Positions 39,008 through 51,979 are shown, numbered from the stretch's first letter. The stretch: 64,000 nt of DNA from Nomia melanderi (GCF_051020985.1 NW_027475133.1:6262001-6326000), one strand, 5' to 3'. Numbers and translations are program-made. Notes: a model not told the origin generated them from the sequence alone.

Positions 39008-39405
39008 ATATATCTGGTGATATCTCGGGTGCTATTACAGATAGCGCAATAAACCAAAGCGCATTGTCTGTAGGAGGCCCTGGCGCATGAATCTGGGCAG
39101 CGGGAACGACGTCGGACCACCAGGGGACGAGAAAATCACCGTCTCATGAAGCCGGACACTCAGGGTCGGGGAAAAATCCAATATATATCTGGTGATATCT
39201 CGGGTGCTATTACAGATAGCGCAATAAACCAAAGTGCACTGTCTGTAGGAGGCCCTGGCGCATGAATCTGGGCAGCGGGAACGACCTCGGACCACCAGGG
39301 GCCGAGAAAAACACCGACTCACGGGGCCGGACACTCAGGGTCAGGGGAAAATCCTATATATATCTGGTGATATCTCGGGTGCTATTAGAGATAGCGAAAT
39401 AAACG

Positions 39406-39420
39406 AAGTGAATTATCTGC
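39406..39420 (+). repeat. -1 bp monomer (AATAAACGAAGTG), third copy
   Basis: Third example of the variant. The same unit also has a second 1-bp deletion near 39452. Confidence 0.85.
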
Positions 39421-39448
39421 AGGAGGCCCTGGCGCATGCATCTGTGCA

Positions 39449-39456
39449 GCGGGACG
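39449..39456 (+). repeat. -1 bp monomer (GCGGGACGACC)
   Basis: GCGGGAACGACC lacks one A. This is the last phase-changing indel in the window; unit phase is constant from here to base 64000. Confidence 0.85.
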
Positions 39457-39483
39457 ACCTCGGACCACCAGTGGCCGAGAAAA

Positions 39484-39530
39484 TTACAGATATTCGGAAT
39501 CCGTCACCCAAGGTCATGTAAAAATCCAGC
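39484..39530 (+). repeat. Divergent-block monomer 9 of 14
   Basis: Same form as copy 8, three units downstream. Its unit also carries the 1-bp deletion in GCGGGACGACC. Confidence 0.9.
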
Positions 39531-39870
39531 ATATATCTGGTGATATCTCGGGTGCTATTACAGATAGCGCAATAAACCAAAGCGCATTGTCTGTAGGAGG
39601 CCCTGGCGCATGAATCTGGGCAGCGGGAACGACGTCGGACCACCAGGGGACGAGAAAATCACCGTCTCATGAAGCCGGACACTCAGGGTCGGGGAAAAAT
39701 CCAATATATATCTGGTGATATCTCGGGTGCTATTACAGATAGCGCAATAAACCAAAGCGCATTGTCTGTAGGAGGCCCTGGCGCATGAATCTGGGCAGCG
39801 GGAACGACGTCGGACCACCAGGGGACGAGAAAATCACCGTCTCATGAAGCCGGACACTCAGGGTCGGGGA

Positions 39871-41037
39871 AAAATCCAATATATATCTGGTGATATCTCG
39901 GGTGCTATTACAGATAGCGCAATAAACCAAAGTGCATTGTCTGTAGGAGGCCCTTGCGAATGATTCTGTGCCGCAGGAACGACCTCGGACCACCAGTGGC
40001 CGAGAAAATTACAGATATTCGGAATCCGTCACCCAAGATCATGTAAAAATCCAGCAAATATCTGGTGATATCTCGGGTGCTATTAGAGATAGCGCAATAA
40101 ATCAAAGTGCATTGTCTGTAGGAGGCCCAGGCGAATGAATCTGGCCAGCAGGAACGACCTCCGACCACCAGGCGCCGAGTAAACCACCGTCTCATGGGGC
40201 CGGACACTCAGGGTCAGGGAGAAATCCAATATATATCTGGTGATATCTCGGGTGCTATTACAGATAGCGCAATAAATCAAAGTGCATTGTCAGTAGGAGG
40301 CCCAGGCGAATAAATCTGGCCAGCTGGAACGACCTCGGACCACCAGGGGCCGAGAAAACCACAGTCTCATGGGGCCGCACACTCAGGTTCAGGGTAAAAT
40401 CCAATATTTATCTGGTGATATCTCGGGTGCTATTACAGATAGCCCAATAAATCAAAGTGCATTGTCGGTAGGAGGCCCTGGCGCATGAATCTGTGCAGCG
40501 GGAACGACCTCGGACCACCAGGGGCCGGGAGAACCACAGTCTCATGGGGCCAGACACTCAGGGTCAGGGGAAAACCCAATATATATCTGGTGATATCTCG
40601 GGTGCTATTAGAGATAGCGCAATAAACCAAAGTGAATTATCTGCAGGAGGCCTTGGCGCATGCATCTGTGCAGCGGGAACGACCTCGGACCACCAGGGGC
40701 CAAGAAAACCACCGTCTCATGGCGCCGGACACTCAGGGTCAGGGAAAAATCCAATATATATCTGGTGATATCTCGGGTGCTATTAGAGATAGCGCAATAA
40801 ATCAAAGTGCATTGTCTGTAGGAGGCCCAGGCGCATGAATCTGGCCAGCGGGAACGACCTCGGACCACCAGGGGCCGAGAAAACCACAGTCTCATGGGGC
40901 CGGATACTCAGGGTCAGGGGAAAATCCAACATATATCTGGTGATATCTCGGGTGCAATTACAGATAGCTTAATAAATCAAAGTGCATTGTCTGTAGGAGG
41001 CCCAGGCGAATGAATCTGTGCAGCGGTAACGACCTCG
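39871..41037 (+). repeat. Segment duplicated from 32.9-34.0 kb (copy 2)
   Basis: This is the partner of 32875-34041 at offset 6,996. It includes the divergent-block unit at 40009-40055 and the unit pair TGGCCAGCTGG / GGGCCGCACACTCAGG. Confidence 0.85.
40009..40055 (+). repeat. Divergent-block monomer 10 of 14
   Basis: CAAGATCATG subvariant with right edge CCAGCAAATATC. It is the duplicate of copy 5 at offset 6,996. Confidence 0.9.
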
Positions 41038-42880
41038 GACCACCAGGGGCCGAGAAAATTATAGATATTCGGAATCCGTCACCCAAGGTCATGTAAAAAT
41101 CCAGCATATATCTGGTGATATCTCGGGTGCTATTACAGATAGCGCAATAAATCAAAGTGCATTGTCTGTAGGAGACACTGGCGCATGAACCTGTGCAGCG
41201 GGAACGACCTCGGACCACCAGGGGCCGAGAAAACGACCGTCTCATGGGGCCGGACGCTCAGGGTCAGGGGAAAATCCAATATATATCTGGTGATATCTCG
41301 CGTGCTATTAGAGATTGCGCAATAAACCAAAGTGAATTATCTGCAGGAGGCCCTGGCGCGAGCATCTGTGCAGCGGGAACGACCTCGGACCACCAGGGGC
41401 CAAGAAAACCACCGTCTCATGGCGCCGGACACTCAGGGTCAGGGAAAAATCCAATATATATCTGGTGATATCTCGGGTGCTATTAGAGATAGCCCAATAA
41501 ATCAAAGTGCATTGTCTGTAGGAGGCCCTGGCGCATGAATCTGTGCAGCGGGAACGACCTCGGACCACCAGGGGCCGAGAAAACCACAGTCTCATGGGGC
41601 CGGACACTCAGGGTCAGGGGAAAATCCAATATATATCTGGTGATATTTCGGGTGCTATTAGAGATAGCGCAATAAATCAAAGTGCATTGTCTGTAGGAGA
41701 CCCTGGCGCAGGAACCTGTGCAGCGGGCACGACCTCGGACCACCAGGGGCCGAGAAAACGACCGTCTCATGGGGCCGGACGCTCAGGGTCAGTGAAAAAT
41801 CCAATATATATCTGGTGATATCTCGGGTGCTATTAGAGATAGCGCAATAAACCAAAGTGAATTATCTGCAGGAGGCCCTGGCGCATGAATCTGTACAACG
41901 GGAGCGACCTCGGACCACCAGGGGCCGAGAAAACCACAGTCTCATGGGGCCGGACACTCAGGGTCAGGGGAAAATCCAATATATATCTGGTGATATCTCG
42001 CGTGCTATTAGAGATAGCGCAATAAACCAAAGTGAATTATCTGCAGGAGGCCCTGGCGCGAGCATCTGTGCAGCGGGAACGACCTCGGACCACCAGGGGC
42101 CAAGAAAACCACCGTCTCATGGCGCCGGACACTCAGGGTCAGGGAAAAATCCAGTATATATCTGGTGATATCTCGGGTGCTATTAGAGATAGCCCAATAA
42201 ATCAAAGTGCATTGTCGGTAGGAGGCCCTGGCGCATGAATCTGTGCAGCGGGAACGACCTCGGACCACCAGGGGCCGGGAAAACCACAGTCTCATGGGGC
42301 CGGACACTCAGGGTCAGGGGAAAATCAAATATATATCTGGTGATATCTCGGGTGCTATTAGAGATAGCGCAATAAACCAAAGTGAATTATCTGCAGGAGG
42401 CCCTGGCGCATGCATCTGTGCAGCGGGAACGACCTCGGACCACCAGGGGCCAAGAAAACCACCGTCTCATGGCGCCGGACACTCAGGGTCAGGGAAAAAT
42501 CCAATATATATCTGGTGATATCTCGGGTGCTATTAGAGATAGCCCAATAAATCAAAGTGCATTGTCGGTAGGAGGCCCTGGCGCATGAATCTGTGCAGCG
42601 GGAACGACCTCGGACCACCAGGGGCCGGGAAAACCACAGTCTCATGGGGCCGAACACTCAGGGACAGGGGAAAATCCAATATATATCTGGTGATATCTCG
42701 GGTGCTATTACAGATAGCGCAATGAATCAAAGTGCATTGTCTTTTGGAGGCCCTTGCGCATGAATCTGTGCAGCGGGATCGACCTCGGACCAGCATGGGC
42801 CGAGAAAATCTCCGTCTCATGCGGCCGGACTGTCAGGGTCAGGGAAAAATACAATATATATCAGGTGATATCTCGGGTGC
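41038..42880 (+). repeat. Subregion: monomers with GCGCGAGC and ATGGCGCCGG variants
   Basis: Units with CTGGCGCGAGCATC (near 41.36 and 42.06 kb) alternate with units carrying AGCCCAATAAATC and TGTCGGTAGG. One unit near 42.74 kb has the private change CTTTTGGAGG. There are no indels and no gene. Confidence 0.8.
41059..41105 (+). repeat. Divergent-block monomer 11 of 14
   Basis: TTATAGATATTC subvariant preceded by CCAGGGGCC, right edge CCAGCATATATC. Confidence 0.9.
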
Positions 42881-45405
42881 TATTAGAGATAGCGCAATAA
42901 ACCAAAGTGAATTATCTGAAGGAGGCCCTGGCGCATGCATCTGTGCAGTGGGAACGACCTCGGACCACCAGGGGCCAAGAAAACCACCGTCTCATGGCGC
43001 CGGACACTCAGGGTCAGGGAAAAATCCAATATATATCTGGTGATATCTCGGGTGCTATTTGAGATAGCGCAATAAATCAAAGTGCATTGTCTGTAGGAGG
43101 CCCAGGCGAATGAATCTGTGCAGCGGTAATGACCTCGGACCACCAGGGGCCGAGAAAATTATAGATATTCGGAATCCGTCACCCAAGGTCATGTAAAAAT
43201 CCAGCATATATCTGGTGATATCTCGGGTGCTATTACAGATAGCGCAATAAATCAAAGTGCATTGTCTATAGGAGGCCCTGGCGCATGAATCTGTGCAGCG
43301 GGAACGACCTCGGAACACCAGGGACCGAGAAAACCACCGTCTCATGGGGCCGGACACTCGGGGTCAGTGAAATATCCAATATATATGTGTTGATATCTCG
43401 GGTGCTATTAGAGATAGCGCAATAAACCATAGTGAATTATCTGCAGGAGGCCCTGGCGCATGAATCTGTACAACGGGAACGACCTCGGACCACCAGGGGC
43501 CGAGAAAACCACAGTCTCATGCGGCCGGACTGTCAGGGTCAGGGAAAAATACAATATATATCAGGTGATATCTCGGGTGCTATTAGAGATAGCGAAATAA
43601 ATCAAAGTGCATTGTCTGCAGGAGGCCCTGGCGCATAAATCTGTGCCGCGGGATCGACCTCGGACCACCAGGGGCCGAGAAAACCACCGACACATGGGGC
43701 CGGACACTCAGGGTCGAGGAAAAATTCAATATATATCTGGTGATATCTCGGGTGCTCTTACAGATAGCGCACTAAACCAAGCTGAATTATCTGCAGGGGG
43801 CCCTGGCGCATGAATCTGTGCAGCGGGATCGACCTCGGACCACTAGGGGCCGAGAAAATCACCGTCTCATGGGGCCGGATTGTCAGGGTCAGGGAAAAAT
43901 CCAATATATATCTGGTGACATCTCGGGTGCTATTAGAGATAGCGCAATATACCAAAGTGAATTATCTGCAGGAGGGCCTAGCGTATTAATCTGAGCAGCA
44001 GGAACGACCTCGGACCACCAGGGGCCGAGAAAGCCACCGTCTCATGGGGCCGGACACTCAGGGTCAGGGGAAAATCCAATATGTATATGGTTATATCTCG
44101 GGTGCTATTAGAGATAGCGCAATAAATCAAAGTGCATTGTCTGTAGGAGGCCCTGGCGCATGAATCTGTGCAGCGGGAACGACCTCGGACCACCAGGGGC
44201 CGAGAAAACCACAGTCTCATGGGGCCGGACACTCAGGGTCAGGGGAAAATCCAATATATATCTGGTGATATTTCGGGTGCTATTAGAGATAGCGCAATAA
44301 ATCAAAGTGCATTGTCTGTAGGAGACCCTGGCGCATGAACCTGTGCAGCGGGCACGACTTCGGACCACCAGGGGCCGAGAAAACGACCGTCTCATGGGGC
44401 CGGACGCTCAGGGTCAGTGAAAAATCCAATATATATCTGGTGATATCTCGGGTGCTATTAGAGATAGCGCAATAAACCAAAGTGAATTATCTGCAGGAGG
44501 CCCTGGCGCATGAATCTGTACAACGGGAGCGACCTCGGACCACCAGGGGCCGAGAAAACCACAGTCTCATGGGGCCGGACACTCAGGGTCAGGGGAAAAT
44601 CCAATATAGATCTGGTGATATCTCGGGTGCTATTACAGATAGCGCAATAAACCAAAGTGAATTATCTGCAGGGGGCCCTGGCGCATGACTCCGTGCAGCG
44701 GGATCGACCTCGGACTACTAGGGGCCGAGAAAATCACCGTCTCATGGGGCCGGATTGTCAGGGTCAGGGAAAAATCCAATATATATCTGGTGACATCTCG
44801 GGTGCTATTAGAGATAGCGCAATAAACCAAAGTGAATTATCTATAGGATGCCCTGGCGCATGAATCTGTGCAGCGGGATCGACCTCGGACCACCAGGGAC
44901 CGAGAAAAACATTGACACATGGGGCCGGACTGTCAGGGTCAGGGAAAAATCCAATATATATCTTTTGATATCACGGGTGCTATTAGAGATAGCGCAATAT
45001 ACCAAAGTGAATTATCTGCAGGAGGGCCTAGCGTATTAATCTGAGCAGCAGGAACGACCTCGGACCACCAGGGGCCGAGAAAACCACCGTCTCATGGGGC
45101 CGGACACTCAGGGTCAGGGGAAAATCCAATATGTATATGGTGATATCTCGGGTGCTATTAGAGATAGCGCAACAAATCAAAGTGAATTATCTGCAGGACG
45201 CCCTGGCGCATGAATCTGTGCAGCGGGGACGACCTCGGACCACCAGGGGCCGAGAAAACCACCGTCTCATGGGGCCGGACTGTCAGGGTCAGGGGAAAAT
45301 CCAATATATATCTGGTGATATCTCGGGTGCTATTACAGATAGCGCAATAAATCAAAGTGCATTGTCTGTAGGAGGCCCTGGCGCATGAATCTGTGCAGCG
45401 GGAAC
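42881..45405 (+). repeat. Segment duplicated from 34.3-37.0 kb, lacking one monomer (copy 2)
   Basis: This is the partner of 34310-37008. It has lost exactly one 175-bp unit near 44.65 kb relative to copy 1. It carries two GCGTATTAATC units (43.97 and 45.02 kb) in the same order as copy 1. Confidence 0.85.
43159..43205 (+). repeat. Divergent-block monomer 12 of 14
   Basis: TTATAGATATTC subvariant. It is the duplicate of copy 6 at offset 8,571 but keeps CCAGCATATATC at the right edge. Confidence 0.9.
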
Positions 45406-47611
45406 CACCTCGGACCACCAAGGGCCGAGAAAACCACAGTCTCATGGGGCCGGACACTCAGGGTCAGGGGAAAATCCAATATATATCTGGTGATATCTCG
45501 CGTGCTATTAGAGATAGCGCAATAAACCAAAGTGAATTATCTGCAGGAGGCCCTGGCGCGAGCATCTGTGCAGCGGGAACGACCTCGGACCACCAGGGGC
45601 CAAGAAAACCACCGTCTCATGGCGCCGGACACTCAGGGTCAGGGAAAAATCCAGTATATATCTGGTGATATCTCGGGTGCTATTAGAGATAGCCCAATAA
45701 ATCAAAGTGCATTGTCGGTAGGAGGCCCTGGCGCATGAATCTGTGCAGCGGGAACGACCTCGGACCACCAGGGGCCGGGAAAACCACAGTCTCATGGGGC
45801 CGGACACTCAGGGTCAGGGGAAAATCAAATATATATGTGGTGATATCTCGGGTGCTATTACAGATAGCGCAATAAATCAAAGTGCATTATCTGTAGGAGA
45901 CCCTGGCGCATGAATCTGTGCAGCGGGAACGACCTCGGAACACCAGGGACCGAGAAAACCACCGTCTCATGGGGCCGGACACTCAGGGTCAGTGAAAAAT
46001 CCAATATATATCTGCTGATATCTCGGGTGCTATTAGAGATAGCGCAATAAACCAAAGTGAATTATCTGCAGGAGGGCCTAGCGTATTAATCTGAGCAGCA
46101 GGAACGACCTCGGACCACCAGGCGCCGAGAAAACTACCGTCTCATGGGGCCGGTCACTCAGGGTCAGTGAAAAATACAATATATAACTGCTGATATCTCG
46201 GGTGCTATTAGAGATAGCGCAATAAATCAAAGTGCATTGTCTGTAGGAGGCCCTGGCGCATGAATCTGTGCAGCGGGAACGACCTCGGAACACCAGGGAC
46301 CGAGAAAACCACCGTCTCATGGGGCCGGACACTCAGGGTCAGTGAAAAATCCAATATATATGTGGTGATATCTCGGGTGCTATTACAGATAGCGCAATAA
46401 ATCAAAGTGCATTGTCTGTAAGAGACCCTGGCGCATGAACCTGTGCAGCGGGAACGTCCTCGGACCACCAGGGGCCGAGAAAACGACCGTCTCATGGGGC
46501 CGGACGCTCAGGATCAGTGAAAAATCCAATATATATCTGGTGATATCTCGGGTGCTATTAGAGATAGCGCTATAAACCAAAGTGAATTATCTGCAGGAGG
46601 CCCTGGCGCATGAATCTGTGCAACGGGAACGACCTCGGACCACCAGGGGCCGAGAAAACCACAGTCTCATGGGGCCGGACACTCAGGGTCTGGGGAAAAT
46701 CCAATATAGATCTGGTGATATCTCGGGTGCTATTACAGATAGCGCAATAAACCAAAGTGAATTATCTGCAGGAGGCCCTGGCGCATGAATCTGTGCAACG
46801 GGAACGACCTCGGACCACCAGGGGCCGAGAAAACCACAGTCTCATGGGGCCGGACACTCAGGGTCAGGGGAAAATCCAATATAGATCTCGTGATATCTCG
46901 GGTGCTATTACAGATAGCGCAATAAATCAAAGTGCATTACCTGTAGGAGGCCCTGGCGCATGAATCTGTGCAGCGGGAACGTCCTCGGACCTCCAGGGGC
47001 CGAGACAACGACCGTCTCATGGGGCCGGACACTCAGGGTCAGGGTAATATCCAATACATATCTGGTGATATCTCGGGTGCTATTACAGATAGCGCAATAA
47101 ATCAAAGTGCATTGTCTGTAGGAGGCCCTGGCGCATGAATCTGTGCAACGGGAACGACCTCGGACCACCAGGGGCCGAGAAAAGCTCAGTCTCATGGGGC
47201 CGGACACTCAGGGTCAGGGTAAAATCCAATATATTTCTGGTGATATCTCGGGTGCTATTAGAGATAGCGCAATAAACCAAAGTGAATTATCTGCAGGAGG
47301 CCCTGGCGCATGAATCTGTGCAGCGGGAACGACCTCGGACCACCAGGGGCCGAGAAAACGACCGTCTCATGGGGCCGGACACTCAGGGTCAGTGAAAAAT
47401 CCAATATAGATCTGGTGATATCTCGGGTGCTATTACAGATAGCGCAATAAATCAAAGTGCATTACCTGTAGGAGGCCCTGGCGCATGAATCTGTGCAGCG
47501 GGCACGTCGTCGGACCTCCAGGGGCCGAGACAACGACCGTCTCATGGGGCCGGACACTCAGGGTCAGGGTAATATCCAATATATATCTGGTGATATCTCG
47601 GGTGCTATTAC
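45406..47611 (+). repeat. Subregion: monomers matching 52.5-54.6 kb at long range
   Basis: About 46.02-46.97 kb matches 52.50-53.45 kb at offset 6,475 (37 units). About 47.43-47.61 kb matches 54.26-54.43 kb at offset 6,825 (39 units). Several units carry AGATCT in place of ATATCT. Confidence 0.75.
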
Positions 47612-48933
47612 AGATAGCGCAATAAATCAAAGTGCATTGTCTGTAGGAGGCCCTGGCGCATGAATCTGTGCAGCGGGAACCACCTCGGACCACCAAGGGC
47701 TGAGAAAACCACAGTCTCATGGGGCCGGACACTCAGGGTCAGGGGAAAATCCAATATATATCTGGTGATATCTCGGGTGCTATTAGAGATAGCAAAATAA
47801 ACCAAAGTGAATTATCTGCAGGAGGCCCTGGCGCATGAATCTGTGCAACGGGAACGACCACGGACCACCAGGGGCCGAGAAAACCACAGTCTCATGGGGC
47901 GGGACACTCAGGGTCAGGGGAAAATCCAATATAGATCTGGTGATATCTCGGGTGCTAATACAGATAGCGCAATAAACCAAAGTGAATTATCTGCAGGAGG
48001 CCCTGGCGCATGAATCTGTGCAGCGGGAACGACCTCGGACCACCAGGGGCCGAAAAAACCACTGTCTCATGGGGCCGGACACTCAGGGTCAGGGTAAAAT
48101 CCAATATATATCTGGTGATATCTCGAGTGCTATTACAGGTAGCGCAATAAATCAAAGTGCATTGTCTGTAGGAGGCCCAGGCGAATAAATCTGGCCAGCT
48201 GGAACGACCTCGGACCACCAGGGGCCGAGAAAACCACAGTCTCATGGTGCCGCACACTCAGGGTCAGGGGAAAATCCAATATATATCTGGTGATATCTCG
48301 GGTGCTATTACAGATAGCCCAATAAATCAAAGTGCATTGTCGGTAGGAGGCCCTGGCGCATGAATCTGTGCAGCGGGAACGACCTCGGACCACCAGGGGC
48401 CGGGAAAACCACAGTCTCATGGGGCCGGACACTCAGGGTCAGGGGAAAATCCAATATATATCTGGTGATATCTCGGGTGCTATTAGAGATAGCGCAATAA
48501 ACCAAAGTGAATTATCTGCAGGAGGTCCTGGCGCATGCATCTGTGCAGCGGGAACGACCTCGGACCACCAGGGGCCAAGAAAACCACCGTCTCATGGCGC
48601 CGGACACTCAGGGTCAGGGAAAAATCCAATATATATCTGGTGATATCTCGGGTGCTATTAGAGATAGCGCAATAAATCAAAGTGCATTGTCTGTAGGAGG
48701 CCCAGGCGCATGAATCTGGCCAGCGGGAACGACCTCGGACCACCAGGGGCCGAGAAAACCACAGTCTCATGGGGCCGGTCACTCAGGGTCAGGGGAAAAT
48801 CCAATATATATCTGGTGATATCTCGGGTGCTATTACAGATAGCGCAATAAATCAAAGTGCATTGTCTGTAGGAGGCCCAGGCGAATGAATCTGTGCAGCG
48901 GGAACGACCTCGGACCACCAGGGGCCGAGAAAA

Positions 48934-48980
48934 TTATAGATATTCGGAATCCGTCACCCAAGGTCATGTAAAAATCCAGC
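48934..48980 (+). repeat. Divergent-block monomer 13 of 14
   Basis: TTATAGATATTC subvariant in the first copy of the 1,575-bp tandem duplication. Confidence 0.9.
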
Positions 48981-50508
48981 ATATATCTGGTGATATCTCG
49001 GGTGCTATTACAGATAGCGCAATAAACCAAAGTGAATTATCTGCAGGAGGCCCTGGCGCATGCATCTGTGCAGCGGGAACGACCTCGGACCACCAGGGGC
49101 CAAGAAAACTACCGTCTCATGGCGCCGGACACTCAGGGTCAGGGAAAAATCCAATATATATCTGGTGATATCTCGGGTGCTATTAGAGATAGCGCAATAA
49201 ATCAAAGTGCATTGTCTGTAGGAGGCCCTGGCGCATGAATCTGTGCAGCGGGAACCACCTCGGACCACCAAGGGCTGAGAAAACCACAGTCTCATGGGGC
49301 CGGACACTCAGGGTCAGGGGAAAATCCAATATATATCTGGTGATATCTCGGGTGCTATTAGAGATAGCAAAATAAACCAAAGTGAATTATCTGCAGGAGG
49401 CCCTGGCGCATGAATCTGTGCAACGGGAACGACCACGGACCACCAGGGGCCGAGAAAACCACAGTCTCATGGGGCGGGACACTCAGGGTCAGGGGAAAAT
49501 CCAATATAGATCTGGTGATATCTCGGGTGCTAATACAGATAGCGCAATAAACCAAAGTGAATTATCTGCAGGAGGCCCTGGCGCATGAGTCTGTGCAGCG
49601 GGAACGACCTCGGACCACCAGGGGCCGAAAAAACCACTGTCTCATGGGGCCGGACACTCAGGGTCAGGGTAAAATCCAATATATATCTGGTGATATCTCG
49701 AGTGCTATTACAGGTAGCGCAATAAATCAAAGTGCATTGTCTGTAGGAGGCCCAGGCGAATAAATCTGGCCAGCTGGAACGACCTCGGACCACCAGGGGC
49801 CGAGAAAACCACAGTCTCATGGTGCCGCACACTCAGGGTCAGGGGAAAATCCAATATATATCTGGTGATATCTCGGGTGCTATTACAGATAGCCCAATAA
49901 ATCAAAGTGCATTGTCGGTAGGAGGCCCTGGCGCATGAATCTGTGCAGCGGGAACGACCTCGGACCACCAGGGGCCGGGAAAACCACAGTCTCATGGGGC
50001 CGGACACTCAGGGTCAGGGGAAAATCCAATATATATCTGGTGATATCTCGGGTGCTATTAGAGATAGCGCAATAAACCAAAGTGAATTATCTGCAGGAGG
50101 TCCTGGCGCATGCATCTGTGCAGCGGGAACGACCTCGGACCACCAGGGGCCAAGAAAACCACCGTCTCATGGCGCCGGACACTCAGGGTCAGGGAAAAAT
50201 CCAATATATATCTGGTGATATCTCGGGTGCTATTAGAGATAGCGCAATAAATCAAAGTGCATTGTCTGTAGGAGGCCCAGGCGCATGAATCTGGCCAGCG
50301 GGAACGACCTCGGACCACCAGGGGCCGAGAAAACCACAGTCTCATGGGGCCGGTCACTCAGGGTCAGGGGAAAATCCAATATATATCTGGTGATATCTCG
50401 GGTGCTATTACAGATAGCGCAATAAATCAAAGTGCATTGTCTGTAGGAGGCCCAGGCGAATGAATCTGTGCAGCGGGAACGACCTCGGACCACCAGGGGC
50501 CGAGAAAA

Positions 50509-50555
50509 TTATAGATATTCGGAATCCGTCACCCAAGGTCATGTAAAAATCCAGC
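50509..50555 (+). repeat. Divergent-block monomer 14 of 14
   Basis: TTATAGATATTC subvariant, exactly 1,575 bp after copy 13 and identical to it. It is the last copy in the window; none is seen in the following 13.4 kb. Confidence 0.9.
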
Positions 50556-51804
50556 ATATATCTGGTGATATCTCGGGTGCTATTACAGATAGCGCAATAA
50601 ACCAAAGTGAATTATCTGCAGGAGGCCCTGGCGCATGCATCTGTGCAGCGGGAACGACCTCGGACCACCAGGGGCCAAGAAAACTACCGTCTCATGGCGC
50701 CGGACACTCAGGGTCAGGGAAAAATCCAATATATATCTGGTGATATCTCGGGTGCTATTAGAGATAGCGCAATAAATCAAAGTGCATTGTCTGTAGGAGA
50801 CCCTGGCGCATGAACTTGTGCAGCGGGCACGACCTCGGACCACCAGGGGCCGAGAAAACGACCGTCTCATGGGGCCGGACGCTCAGGGTCAGTGAAAAAT
50901 CCAATATATATCTGGTGATATCTCGGGTGCTATTACAGATAGCGCAATAAACCAAAGTGAATTATCTGCAGGAGGCCCTGGCGCATGAATCTGTGCAGCG
51001 GGATCGACCTCGGACCACCAGGGACCGAGAAAAACATTGACACATGGGGCCGGACTGTCAGGGTCAGGGAAAAATCCAATATATATCTTTTGATATCACG
51101 GGTGCTATTAGAGATAGCGCAATGTACCAAAGTGAATTATCTGCAGGAGGGCCTAGCGTATTAATCTCAGCAGCAGGAACGACCTCGGACCACCAGGGGC
51201 CGAGAAAACCACCGTCTCATGGGGCCGGACACTCAGGGTCAGGGGAAAATCCAATATGTATATGGTGATATCTCGGGTGCTATTAGAGATAGCGCAACAA
51301 ATCAAAGTGAATTATCTGCAGGACGCCCTGGCGCATAAATCTGTGCAGCGGGGACGACCTCGGACCACCAGGGGCCGAGAAAACCACCGTCTCATGGGGC
51401 CGGACTGTCAGGGTCAGGGGAAAATCCAATATATATCTGGTGATATCTCGGGTGCTATTACAGATAGCGCAATAAATCAAAGTGCATTGTCTGTAGGAGG
51501 CCCTGGCGCATGAATCTGTGCAGCGGGAACGACCTCGGACCACCAGGGGCCGAGAAAACCACAGTCTCATGGGGCCGGACACTCAGGGTCAGGGTAATAT
51601 CCAATATATATCTGGTGATATCTCGGGTGCTATTACAGATAGCGCAATAAATCAAAGTGCATTGTCTGTAGGAGGCCCTGGCGCATGAATCTGTGCAACG
51701 GGAACGACCTCGGAACACCAGGGGCCGAGAAAAGCACAGTCTCATGGGGCCGGACACTCAGGGTCAGGGTAAAATCCAATATATTTCTGGTGATATCTCG
51801 GGTG

Positions 51805-51979
51805 CTATTAGAGATAGCGCAATAAACCAAAGTGAATTATCTGCAGGAGGCCCTGGCGCATGAATCTGTGCAGCGGGAACGACCTCGGACCACCAGGGGC
51901 CGAGAAAACGACCGTCTCATGGGGCCGGACACTCAGGGTCAGTGAAAAATCCAATATAGATCTGGTGATATCTCGGGTG
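51805..51979 (+). repeat. Reference monomer, haplotype B
   Basis: This is a representative haplotype B unit. Its states are G7, C23, A31, A35 and C40 (CTATTAGAGA, AAACCAAAGTGAATTA, CTGCAGG), so it gains a PstI-type CTGCAG. Its remainder carries AACGACCGTC and GTCAGTGAAAAATCC, common alternatives to AACCACAGTC and GTCAGGGGAAAATCC. It also has the ATATAGATCT variant near its 3' end. A and B units are interspersed through the whole window without a strict two-unit alternation. Confidence 0.85.

Larger units (their letters stand above)
37009..39870 (+). repeat. Subregion: monomers rich in divergent-block units and 174-bp units
   Basis: This subregion holds divergent-block units at 38.61, 38.96 and 39.48 kb and three 1-bp deletions (near 38879, 39414 and 39452), the densest indel cluster in the window. 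Units near 39.04-39.87 kb share GACGTCGG, GGGGACGAG and TCATGAAGCCGG, and recur as near-identical neighbours. Confidence 0.8.
47612..50799 (+). repeat. 9-monomer tandem duplication, period 1,575 bp
   Basis: Bases 47612-49224 match 49187-50799 (1,613 bp). I found a single difference: A at 48014 against G at 49589 (GCATGAATC/GCATGAGTC). First mismatches outside are TTACAG/TTAGAG on the left and GGAGGC/GGAGAC on the right. Each copy contains one divergent-block unit. Confidence 0.92.

Noticed and set aside
38686..39120. 144-codon minus-strand frame
   Set aside because: Same cause: a 174-bp unit near 38879 joins two copies of the repeat translation.
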